A stretch of 64,000 nt of DNA from Tricholoma matsutake (taxonomy: Eukaryota > Basidiomycota > Agaricomycetes > Agaricales > Tricholomataceae). The stretch is from the NCBI GenBank assembly GCA_026075535.2, contig AP026540.1:13020001-13084000 (forward strand). Reading direction: 5' to 3'. The translations under genes were made by a program, and so were the position numbers. Shown here piece by piece: positions 36,301-45,910 of this stretch. The notes under the pieces were generated by a model that saw nothing but the letters and a program-made list of their open reading frames with translations, was not told where the DNA came from and searched no databases. Numbering within the stretch: position 1 is the stretch's first letter; every line of letters begins with the position of its first letter.

Positions 36301-36648
36301 CATCATGCCCCAAACCCCTGTCCCTTCTGCTGGTGCCCCTCATTCCCCACAAAAGAACTTTACAGCGCATTTCCAACAAAAAACAATGATGGTCATCAAT
36401 GAACTTGATGAATACTTCAAGCTTCCACCTGAAGATTTCGAGAGATGCAATCCTATTCACTGGTGGATGGGCTGATGTGCCTAGTTTCCTAACCTTTTTT
36501 GGTTTGCACATGATCTTCTTTGTATACCAGGTGTGTGTATAGTACAGTGCTGAGTCCTCTTTCTTTTTTTGCTAAACCATCTTCAGGGTCTGCTGTCACA
36601 GTAGAGCTTGTTTTCTCAGGTGGTCATGACACTATTTCTCTGCGCCGT

Positions 36649-36653
36649 GCAAG
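36649..36653. repeat. 5-bp target site duplication of gypsy-2 (GCAAG), left copy
   Basis: Identical to 44155-44159. Removing the element and one copy restores the hAT transposase frame. Confidence 0.92.
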
Positions 36654-37360
36654 TGTTAAGACTATAGGTCTCAACTCAGCCTAGTCTTTGTATGTTGCAG
36701 TTGGAGGCTTTCCAACTGTATCAGTTCTTGCAGTAAGAGGCTTTCTTACTGTATCGGGTTCTGTTCGGGACTTGGTGCTTCCTAAGTCAATATGGCTATC
36801 TGGACTCAGAGGCTTTCTGAGTAGACCGTCGGTTTGTGTATCACAGTTGGAGGCTTTCCAACTGTCGAGTTCAAGTTATCACAGCTAGGGGCTTCCTAAG
36901 CTGTCGAGTGTTCTGGTTGAGTCTAAGACCATTATTTGAATTAGGTCAAGCTGAGGAATACAGGCAGTATTACTGTAGCTTATATATGGTTCAGAGATGT
37001 CTATCGTCCAATTGGAATACAAGATCCTTGTCAAGTATAAATAGAAAGAACAATAGAAAAGACAGGCCTCATGCCTTGCATGAGGCATCCGATGTTACAG
37101 AGTGCTGCGGTGCAGCATGTCAGGGATCAATAAGAGAATAGCCTCATGCCTAGCATGAGGTGTCCGATGTTACAGATCCGACATCAAGGATCCAATGTCA
37201 CGGACCTCATGTCAAAGGGCTGTCATGTCACAGCATGCATGGAAGTGGGTTCGGGTGCATGGAGTCGCCATGTGTCAAAGTGTCTCCCGTCGGAAGTGAG
37301 TCGAGTCGAACAGAAAAATGAAGTGCCCGGTCTTGCGGGTCCAGATAACAAATCGTAACA
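36654..37360 (-). repeat. 3' LTR of gypsy-2 (707 bp)
   Basis: Shares nearly its whole length with 43537-44154. It is 89 bp longer because it keeps two copies of a CCTCATGC..GCATGAGG hairpin (37066-37086 and 37142-37160) where the other LTR has one. Contains six short hairpins with a common loop at 36698-36904. Confidence 0.93.
36698..36904. other. Array of six short hairpins with a common loop in the gypsy-2 LTR
   Basis: On the plus strand: CAGTTGG-AGGCTTT-CCAACTG (36698-36718); CAGTAAG-AGGCTTT-CTTACTG (36731-36751); GACTTGG-TGCTT-CCTAAGTC (36769-36788); ACTCAG-AGGCTTT-CTGAGT (36804-36822); ACAGTTGG-AGGCTTT-CCAACTGT (36843-36865); ACAGCTAGG-GGCTT-CCTAAGCTGT (36881-36904). The loop is constant and the stems differ on both arms together. 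The same six occur in the other LTR at 43581-43787. In element RNA (minus sense) the loop reads AAAGCCT. Confidence 0.85.
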
Positions 37361-37414
37361 TCACCTCCCTTCTATCTTCGAAGTCACTGACTTCGAATTA
37401 CTATCTGCTTTCCC

Positions 37415-38140
37415 CTAGGTTCTCCCGCATGGTTCTCCAGTCATATTCCCCATCGCGTCGTCGTCAAAATTATTGTACCCCGATTCAAGGAAATCCCATC
37501 GCCTCTGCTCTTCCTCTTGTTCTTTCTGCTGCCTCATTGGGCAGTCGGGGCTGTAATGTCCGGGGTCTCGTTGCTTGCAGTGCTTGCAGATATGTCTTTG
37601 GCAGATCAGGCCAAAGTGCCTGATCTGGTGGCAGATGAAGCATCTGGTGTTCCTCATGTGGGGAGGGGACCAAGGTGCCTGGGTCAACCGTGGTTTGGGT
37701 TCGGGTGTCGTGAGGTCGATGATCTCTAAAGGTTGGGTCATCTGGTTGCTCATAGAGGGGGAGGCGTTTCCAGAGGCGGTCCATGGTTTGTTTTTGTTTT
37801 TCTGCCCATTGTAAGGCGAGGGTGAGGTCAGTCGTTGTCTGTTTTGATCTATGGGGGTGTGAGGGTTTCTTTCAACTGCCTTCTGTCTGTCTGACCATGG
37901 CATAGCCATGTCTTGGATCACTTGTTCAATTCCGAGGGTGTCAGCATCGTTCATTGCTTCTTCCAGGTTGCGTTTCATTCGATCAATCGTGCTTCAGTAG
38001 TAGAAACACATTCTTGCAAGGTGGTATTTCGAGGGGTCATGGGCGAGGTGGGTGCGGAGGGTTTCAGCATTTGCTGGGTTTCATAAGAATTGTTTGGTGA
38101 ATTGTCGTTTAGGGGGTATTATGGGTGTCTGTTCTGCCAT
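37415..38140 (-). pseudogene. gypsy-2 extra 3' ORF with tandem zinc knuckles
   Basis: Lies between the end of Pol and the 3' LTR, in element orientation. From the ATG at 38138-38140 it gives about 241 codons with two in-frame TGA (Arg expected at both). The C-terminal half has two adjacent knuckle-like motifs, C-F-I-C-x4-H and C-K-H-C-x5-G-H-x4-C, of the kind that binds nucleic acid. The N-terminal half resembles a short Gag-like helical domain. An ORF after Pol is not part of the standard gypsy plan. It may be an accessory nucleocapsid or regulatory protein; the function is unknown. Confidence 0.7.
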
Positions 38141-38205
38141 GGATAGGTGGGGAGTTTTCTGTGGTTAGTTTGGTGGGTGTCTTGGTCTTGGGGGTTCTAC
38201 AGCTG

Positions 38206-41200
38206 TCATCGCTGTTTATATGCCCCTAGGATTCTCTTGGCATTAGTCAGGTTCCCCTTGGGCTCCCATGAGTTCTCTGAGGTCGGGTATCCAACCCACT
38301 TCACTAGGAAGTGCATGGTCCTTCCTTTCTTCCTATGTCCGATGATCGCTTCCACTTCATACTCTGATTCACCTTCTATCAGATTGGGTGGTGGTTCTGG
38401 GAAGTTCGGTCCATGTGTCTCGGTTTCTTTGTATGGGGAAAGGAGTGCCGCATGGAATACCAGGTGTATTTTCCACTGTTCTGGTAACTTCAGTCAGTAG
38501 GAGAGTGGGCTCAGGACCTTCTCGATAGAGAACGGTCCTTCTCTTTTTGGTGCGAGCTTCTTTATTTGGTGCGTCGTTCTGAGGTTCTTCGCTTCTAGCC
38601 ACACTCTGTCTCCTTCTTTGAACGGGGTGAAGTGCCTTGTCATTCTTTCCACCATCATTTGTCTGGCCAACTCGTGAGTTGCCTTCACTTCGTCTCGGGC
38701 CCGTTGCAGTGCAACTATTTGTTTTTCTATGGCCGGTATGTTTGTCTTCAGGTAGGGGAGTGGGATCGCCTTGGGCTCATAGCCCATCATGAGGTAGAAC
38801 GGGGAGTTCTTCTGTACGGAGTGTGTCCTCTGGTTGTGTGTGAACTCCGCAGTTGGGAGGAGGTGCTTCCAATTCTCCTGGTTGTTTGAGCAGAAGATCT
38901 GTAGGTATACTTCCACTTCCTGGTTCACCCGTTCTGTCTCCCCATTGGTCTGGGGGTGGTACACTGTGCTCATTGCCAGCTTGATTCCGAGCAGCCTTCC
39001 TAGCTCTTGGAACAGCTGTGAGGCGAATCTGGGATCTCTGTCAGAGATGATCTTGTCTGGGAGGCCGAATCATTTGTAGACATTGTCTAGGTAGAGGGTG
39101 GCCGCTCCCAATGCATCTATCGTTTTCCTGCAAGGGATAAAAATTACCCCCTTTGTAAGCCCATGGTCTACCATGACCATGAGTGCATCATAACCATCGG
39201 ACTCTGGTAGGTCGGTTATGAAATCTGTCATCACCATCGCAAATGGTCTTGTCACTTCAGATTTAATTGGTTGTAGAGGCGGTGTCATCGGGTGGGTGTT
39301 GACCTTTATTTGCTGGCATGTTGCACATCCAGCGACGTAGTTCTTGATGTACATCATCATTCCTGGCCACCAGTAGTCTCTCCTAACCATTTCAGTTGTC
39401 TGCCATTGTCCCAGGTGTCCACTGGTTACTCCTTCATGGTATTTTTGCACCAGCTTCTTCTGTAGATCTCCATTGTCCAGGACATAGCACCTGTCTCGGA
39501 AAAATAGAAGGCCGTCCTCTATTTTCCAATCTTCCAATGCCGACTTTATTGGCGGGGTTCCTTTTGTCTTTAGTGCTTCAATTGCGCTTTTTACCAGATC
39601 GTCTTTCATGATACTACTCGCAAGTAGATCATGAACTTCCGTATCAATGAACTTCACAAATACCGTTTCAGGTAACATCGTGACGTCTTCATTGTCATTG
39701 TCTTCTTTGGGTACGTGATCCACTCTCCGTGATAACACATCGCTCTGCACCATCTGCGATCCAGGCACATGGATGATTTGCAAGTCGAATTCCGATAGGA
39801 ATAGGCTCCATCTCGCCTGTCATCTGTTCAGTTTCTGCGCTGTTCAGAAGTACGTCAAGTTTTTGTGGTCCGACAGGATTACCACTGGGTGTCCTGAACC
39901 CACTAGGTAGTGTCTCCAGGTCTCTAGCAATTGTATTATTGCTAGTAGCTCCCTGTTGTAAATCTCGTAGTTCTGTTCTGTTGGTGTTAGCGCATGCAAT
40001 ATATATCCACATGGGTGCCAGTCCCCATTCATGTCCCTTTGTCTCAGCACTCCTCCTGTAGCATGTTTTGAGGCATCTGATTCGATTGTGAATGGCTTTG
40101 TTGGGTCTGGCATCAGCAGTACCAGTGCTTCTGCGAATTTCTTTTTCAGTGTTTGAAAGGCTTGTTCGTATTCCGTTGTCCAGTTGAACGACTTGTCCTT
40201 CTTTGTCAGTTCATTAAGCGGTCTGTTTGTCTCCGCGAAATGTCCAATGAATTTCCTGTAGAAATTCCCAAATCTCAGGAAGGATCTGACTGCTTTTATG
40301 TTAGTCGGGGTAGGCCAATCCTGTATACCTGCCAGTTTCGTGTTGTCCATGGCAATTTCATTGGGTCAGATGATTAGACCCAAGAATTCCACTTCGTGGA
40401 CGTCGAACTTGCATTTCTCCGGCTTCAGGTATAAGTTGTTTTCCGCCAGTCTTTGCAGTACTCTCTTTGTCCTTTCCTGGTGTTCGTTCTGATCCTTGGA
40501 GAATATCAGGATGTCGTCCATGTAAATCATGAGCCATCCTTCTCTGATCATGTCGTGGAATATCTCATTCATCATTGCCTGGAAAGTTGCTGGTGGGTTG
40601 CATAATCCGAAGAACATCACCGTTGGTTCGAACAGCCCCCAATTTGTCTTGAAGGCTGCCTTCCATTGATCTCCATCCTTGATTCTGACATTGTGATATC
40701 CCCATCGGATGTCCAATTTCATAAACCATTTTGCCCCTCTCAGTTTGTCCAACAGGTCCCCTACCAGCGGCAATGGGTAGGTGTTCTTGATTGTTCTGTT
40801 GTTCAAGTACCTGTAATCTTGGCAGGGCCATAGCGCATCCGAGTCCTTCTTCGCAATGAAGAAGAATGGCGATGCCATGGGTGATTTCGATGGTCGGATG
40901 TATCCTTTCTGTAGGCTTTCGTCGAGAAACTCGTTGAGTTTCTTTTGTTCTGCCAGTGACAATGGGTAAACCCTGCAATCCTTCACCATGAAGTCCGTTT
41001 TCAGCTTGATCACATGATCCCAGGGTCTTGATTCTGGGAATCTTTCTGATGCTTCCTTTTCGAATATCCATCGGTATTCCCTGTACTGTTCGGGGAGTAG
41101 TTCGTCGAGGGTCTTTTGTTTGGGGTCTCCTTCCTTCTCGTGTGTCAGGTGTTGTGAGACCGATGTTTTTGCCCTGATCCAGATATTTTGTCCATAAGCA

Positions 41201-42383
41201 TATCGTGGTGATCCCTTTGCCTTTACAATCTGAGAGATTGTCTTTGTTGATTGGGAGTACCCATATCTTGGTTCGTCGTACTCCTCTGTCAATGGTGTTT
41301 TAGCCAGTTCAAATATTCCGATGACGGGTTCTCCTCGGATGTAGGCGACTAGTAGTTCATTGTCTGCGATCCCTTGTTCGGGTGTCCCTTCCAGTTGTTC
41401 TGTTGCCTGTTCCTTTGCCTGTTTGTGGTTTTCCGGTGCTGGGTTTTCCTTCCCAGTGTCTTCTTCGTCTTGTGGCCCAATGGGCTCCACATCTTGAAGA
41501 GTCATGACTGCAATCTCTTCATCTTCCACTTCTTCGATTGTCGCTCTTCTTGTTTTGGTGGGTGTCTTGCCCCCTTCCCGTTTAGTTCGGAGTGCCTCTC
41601 CCATTTCTTTTGCTTTAGCAGCAATTCCTTGGCATCTCCTTGGCATCGTGCTAGTCGTTCCTCACTTGCCAATTTCTTTTTGAGGGCGAGCTTCTCTAGT
41701 TCTTTAGCAGCTGCGCGGTGCCACGTAAGTTGCTCTTCTTCCTTTGCCTTTGTCTTGAGGCCCATCTTTTCTTTTGCTTGGGCAACCATCCTTTGGGCCC
41801 ATGCCTGTTTCTCCTCATTTGTCATTTCTTTGAAGGGCCTTTCTTCTTCTTTGACCATTCTCCGGCGCCAAGCCAGATGTTTGTCATCGGGTTTCTCCAT
41901 TCGTACCCTCCCAATGAGGGTTTTCCCTTTCCCAAATGAGAATTCTGGGTGGGTTCTGTTGGTCATTCAGAATTGGAAGGTTCCAATTCTCCAGTCGATT
42001 ACTGGATTGATTCTTCTGAGCCATGGCAGACCCAGGATGATTGATTCTTTCCCTAGTCCTGCAATGAGGAACGTTGTTGGGAACAATCTTCCATTGATCG
42101 TCAGGAATCCTTTGGCGTAGTGGGAAATCTCCCCTTTCTTGTTCGGGGTTCCATCCACATTCTTGACCCTGATTGTCCTCTCCAGGGGGTGTAACTCAAA
42201 TCCGCCGCTTTTTGCGAATTCGTGGCTCATGAATATTCCTCCTGCTCCTGAGTCAAGTAGGGCTTCGGTTTCGATGGCTTTCCCTCTGCCTGCTCCTAGC
42301 ACTTTGACATCTAAACGCATAGATTGATTCTTCAAAGTAGCTAGCAGTACAGAGCAGACAGAGAGTTTGGTGGTACCTGGCAT
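38206..42383 (-). pseudogene. gypsy-2 Pol: protease, RT, RNase H, integrase, chromodomain (TGA-riddled)
   Basis: Minus-strand domains: protease with L-L-D-S-G-A at about 42254; a basic coiled linker rich in Lys/Glu at 41966-41500; RT from about 41000 with Y-M-D-D at 40513-40524; RNase H with E-S-D-A-S at about 40075; integrase H-H-C-C finger at about 39440-39300; integrase core with D-F-I-T-D and S-D-R-D-P-R-F motifs at about 39230-39000; and the P-Q-T-N-G-E-T-E-R motif at about 38950. A chromodomain follows at about 38365-38220 (Y-E-V-E-A-I-I, then F-L-V-K-W-x-G-Y). Stop codons at 41967, 40366, 39844, 39070 and 38494 are all TGA where Arg is expected. It overlaps Gag by about 43 nt in the -1 frame. 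Confidence 0.92.
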
Positions 42384-43356
42384 CGAGGCAGGCCACCTCT
42401 GTAAAAACCCTTGTCCCCTATTAAGGCGAGAGCTTTCTCCTTTCCTTCTTCATCAAGTTCTTTCATGATCGCCCAGATCTTTGAGTAGGCTTCTTCACCT
42501 TTCTTCTTCGGGAATGACCGATTTTCGGCCCTCGTCTCCCCTTTCTTATGTTCGGTTGCTCTGTGTCCTGGTTGGTGGCACACAAAGCATAATCCCTTCT
42601 TCATATGCTCGATCCTCTCTTGATTGGAGAGTCAGTTAATCTCAAGTGGACCTTCCTTTGATTTGGAGTTGGGCAGCTTCCTTGCTAAGGCCTCTTGTGC
42701 CTTCCCGGCTATGGCCCTTGCTCTTCTCCATTGTCCGTCATACTTGGAGGCGGCGTTGATCATCCCTTCTAACATGGTGGGGATTGTTTCCATGTTAAAG
42801 ACTCTCTCAAGGAGTCTTGGGTTCAGCCCATCCATGAAGAGCTCGATGAGGGCGGTGTCGTCATTGATTCCCGCCTTCTCTCGCAGGATTTGGAACTGCG
42901 CTATGTAGTCCTCCAGGTCCTGTCCCTGCTTCAATGTTTTCATGTCTGTCCTGGCTCTGCCAGCTTCGTCAATCGGTGTGAACGCTGTTTTGAGTGCCAC
43001 TTTGAAGGTCGACCATGTTCCTAGGTCTTCCTTCTCTGCCCATGTCTGTGCCCAGGGCGCGGCGGTTCCTCCATTCATAAATGACAACGTGAAGATGATT
43101 TTCTTTTCATCAGTGTCATAGATTCTGTGGTTCACTCTCAAATAGAGTTTTACTTCTTGTAAGAACTTTGCAGTTCTCGTTCAGTCCCCTGTGAAGTCAG
43201 AGGGGGTTCAGATTCTAATCTCCTTGGTAGATGCGGTGGGTTCAGTAGACATGTTGGCATTGTCATTGGATAGGGAGAATGGATCTCGTTCTGGGGTTTC
43301 TTCTTTATCGAAGGATCTAAAATCCTCTTCGTCGAGGTATCAGGGTTCTTTGTCAC
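42341..43356 (-). pseudogene. gypsy-2 Gag with zinc knuckle
   Basis: The Gag core (about 43190-42630) has the F-x2-E-V-x-L-Y-L and W-A-x-T-W patterns, then K-T-L-K-Q-G-Q and a D-Y-I-A-Q-F motif typical of gypsy capsid. A knuckle C-F-V-C-x4-H-x4-H near 42580 has His in place of the last Cys. In-frame TGA codons (for example 42632-42634) split it. The true N-terminus is uncertain because the frame upstream of 43250 is also broken by TGA codons. The 3' end overlaps Pol in the -1 frame, as expected for programmed frameshifting. Confidence 0.85.
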
Positions 43357-43536
43357 TGGTTCTCCTTGAGAACCACTTCTGTGCTGGTTCCGAGTATCAT
43401 ACTAGTTGACCCTGGTATCTATACCACGGGGTTCTTCCTGATGATGATGCTCCGGTTGGAGGTCTGTCTGGGCTTTGTCTGAAAGACGTTGTGTCTGCAC
43501 CTAGGTAGGTGGACTTTGTAGATCAGCTTGACCTTT

Positions 43537-44154
43537 TGTTAAGACTATAGGTCTCAACTCAGCCTAGTCTTCGTATGTTGCAGTTGGAGGCTTTCCAACT
43601 GTATCAGTTCTTGCAGTAAGAGGCTTTCTTACTGTATTGGGTTCTGTTCAGGACTTGGTGCTTCCTAAGTCAATATGGCTATCCATACTCAGAGGCTTTC
43701 TGAGTAGACCATCGGTTTGTGTATCACAGTTGGAGGCTTTCCAACTGTCGAGTTCAAGTTATCACAGCTAGGGGCTTCCTAAGCTGTTGAGTGTTCTGGT
43801 TGAGTCTAAGACCATTATTTGAATTAGGTCAAGCTGAGGAATACAGGCAGTATTACTGTAGCTTATATACGGTTCAGAGATGTCTATCGTCCAATTGGAA
43901 TACAAGATCCTTGTCAAGTATAAATAGAAAGAACAATAGAAAAGACAGGCCTCATGCCTAGCATGAGGTGTCCAATGTTATGGATCCGATGTCACAGACC
44001 TCATGTCAAAGGGCTGTCATGTCACAGCATGCATGGAAGTGGGTTCGGGTGCATGGAGTCGCCATGCATCAAAGTGTCTCCCGTCGGAAGTGAGTCGAGT
44101 TGAACAGAAAAATGAAGTGCCCGGTCTTGCGGGTCCAGATAACAAATCGTAACA
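43537..44154 (-). repeat. 5' LTR of gypsy-2 (618 bp)
   Basis: Same ends and order as the 3' LTR, with one 89-bp deletion between direct repeats. Single-base differences from the 3' LTR lie mostly at CG in one copy versus TG or CA in the other. Confidence 0.93.
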
Positions 44155-44159
44155 GCAAG
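44155..44159. repeat. 5-bp target site duplication of gypsy-2 (GCAAG), right copy
   Basis: Identical to 36649-36653. Confidence 0.92.
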
Positions 44160-44445
44160 CCTACACCCTGAAACCATCAAGATTTTGATGCTCATTAAGA
44201 AGAAACTACATCTGGCGCATGCTCAGTCCACAGCAGCATTGCATAAATAACATTTCATCTCTATGTAAATAAAATCTTGATTTACATGTGATAACACATG
44301 CTGTATATACCTGTTAACTGTCAAACAGCCATCTTGATACCCATGCTGTGCCGTCAGGGATCTCAGTAGATAAGTGTACAGACAGTATATGGGCAATCCG
44401 TATAGTGTACGGCTGTGGCCGTATAATGGACAGTGTGCAGCCCTA

Positions 44446-44453
44446 CTCTATGA
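44446..44453. repeat. 8-bp target site duplication of hAT-A (CTCTATGA), right copy
   Basis: Identical to 31672-31679. Confidence 0.92.
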
Positions 44454-44721
44454 CTTGTGCAAAGGGCTCATTTCATGAACTGAAGCCTCTGAAGCAGCCA
44501 ATTTCTGTGAAATTTTGTACTGAACTGCAATGTGTGTCTGCACAGTAGATATTCCATACCATTCTAGCACATTCTTTAGCTTAGCCCAGGCACCAAACTC
44601 CATATAATATTAACCAAGTATGGCAAGTATGGGTTATGCAGACCAGGTTTGGCCTGGGTTTGGGTTGATTTAGCTATGGGTTATGGGATTCCAGAGAGTT
44701 ATGGGATTTTACTGGTAATAG

Positions 44722-44803
44722 AGTTGGTAGACACTGAAAACCCATGGGTTATTACAGGTTATGGGTTGTCACAAGTATGGTTTAGGACAGAGTCAACTGT
44801 ATA
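44722..44803. repeat. Left TIR of element X (82 bp)
   Basis: From AGTTGGTAGACACTG to CAACTGTATA. Reverse complement of the joined 49144-49182 plus 51773-51815, with six transitions and no indel. Confidence 0.78.
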
Positions 44804-45910
44804 ACACCTTCAGTCACTCCGAAAACCAATGGATCGGCTCCACCCCTGCACCAAAAACATGAGAAATCAGATTTTCGAACAGCTGGCAAGAGCATAAATG
44901 TTGTGGATGTGGATCATGGACGTCTGTGAAAAAAGAAAGAGGTTGGTTAGATGGTGGTCCATGGGGGACAAGTCCTGATCTGGATGATATCCAGAGCACC
45001 AGATATCCAGAAGTTGAAATGAATAGAAGTCAGAAGGCAAGTTGGTTTATCATGTTCATCAATTGTTCATGTTCGAATTTGATTGATTGAGTCCCTCTTT
45101 TTGGGTATATATGGAACACTCCTTCTCCTGGTGGTCCTGCTGCACTGTAACACCACTTGTGCTAGAGGGCCATTGCTTTGCATGGCAATCCTGAGTTCTG
45201 TAAGGGGGTGAGAACTCTAAGGTAGAGGACATCCACAATCTGCCAACATCATGTGCTTCTTCCAAATCAGTCAAAAATACACAAATTGCCCTGGTAGTCT
45301 TCCACAACAACTTAATAAAAAAAGTAGCTGCACAGAAATGTGATAAAGTGTATTCTTGTGAATCTGTGATAGTTTATTTTGTGAAAACTGAGTTTAGGAA
45401 AGCAGCATAATGGGAATGTGCTAAATAGTGCATTGCTTTGCAGTTTTTGATATAAGTCAGCAGTATCTTCTTCCCTCACCAAATGCTGTTGCATGGACAT
45501 ACTTAAGACATCTATTAAGAGATTTCATATAGCAGATTTTACATACTGGCTGCTGTTATCCATTTGTGGCTTCCTGGCTAAAAAGTAGAAACTGTAGAAT
45601 TATGCACTGACTTAAGGAAAAGGATCAAGCCAATATATGAGAAATCAACTTTATAAAATCTCTTAACATATATCCTAAGTATGTAGTAGGGATCAGCTGA
45701 TACCCCTGGCATTAGGGATTGGTGGGGGTATATCTGGGGGTATAGGATTCCTGTCTTAGGGTGTCTGAGGCCCCACCAGTGATCTTGTGTGGACACAAGT
45801 AGCTTTGCAAAATGAACCCAGACTGTACACAAACTGGGATCTGGGTTGGAAGGTCATCTTGCAACTTGCACTAATGGGCTGATGCTGCACATGGCATGTC
45901 TGAGTTCTGT
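44804..45910. other. Left internal region of element X
   Basis: Minus-strand ORFs at 45059-45310 and 45578-45832 may be downstream exons of the protease gene, but I could not join them with confidence. No other feature. Confidence 0.4.

Larger units (their letters stand above)
36654..44154 (-). mobile_element. Complete chromodomain Ty3/gypsy retrotransposon (gypsy-2), 7501 bp
   Basis: Two LTRs (36654-37360 and 43537-44154) with TGTTA...TAACA ends bound a minus-strand Gag, Pol and an extra 3' ORF. GCAAG flanks both sides (36649-36653 and 44155-44159), an exact 5-bp duplication. Pol ends in a chromodomain, so this belongs to the chromovirus branch, whose integrases recognise heterochromatin marks. 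A purine tract (GAAGGGAGGTGA, minus strand, 37361-37372) directly precedes the 3' LTR. No typical tRNA primer site follows the 5' LTR. More than ten in-frame TGA codons show it is dead. Confidence 0.94.
33373..44250 (+). pseudogene. hAT transposase with BED finger, interrupted by gypsy-2 near the C-terminus
   Basis: A multi-exon gene. An acidic Ser/Asp-rich N-terminus (33490-33750) precedes a BED-type finger (C-Y-Y-G-N-C followed by H-x4-H, about 34170-34330). Then come the hAT catalytic part with S-L-D-A-W-T-S-S-N-Q at about 34850 and D-N-A-T-N-N-D at about 35165, and the V-R-T-x-W-S-S-T region at about 35730. The C-terminal dimerisation block starts with P-I-H-W-W at about 36455, then V-F-S-G-G at about 36610. 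After the S-L-R-R-A of the dimerisation block the gypsy-2 element (36654-44154) intervenes. The frame resumes at 44155 with S-L-H-P-E-T-I-K and ends at TAA 44248-44250. TGA codons at 35404-35406 and 35741-35743 replace expected Arg. Inactive. Confidence 0.88.
31680..44445 (+). mobile_element. hAT DNA transposon (hAT-A), split by a gypsy element
   Basis: TAGGGCTGC at 31680 and its reverse complement GCAGCCCTA ending at 44445 are the TIR tips. The flanks 31672-31679 and 44446-44453 are both CTCTATGA, an exact 8-bp duplication as hAT elements make. Inside lies a BED/hAT transposase gene (33373-44250). The 7.5-kb gypsy-2 insertion plus its 5-bp duplication accounts for the size; the original element would be about 5.26 kb. 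Subterminal regions hold repeated GCCGTAT/ATACGG and GGTATGG motifs. Confidence 0.92.

Noticed and set aside
1..44154. TGA used as an Arg codon (code change) instead of decay
   Set aside because: The intact oxygenase gene and the small secreted protein genes end at TGA, and the retroelements also show other CpG transitions such as the RT Asp to Asn change. Decay explains all of it.
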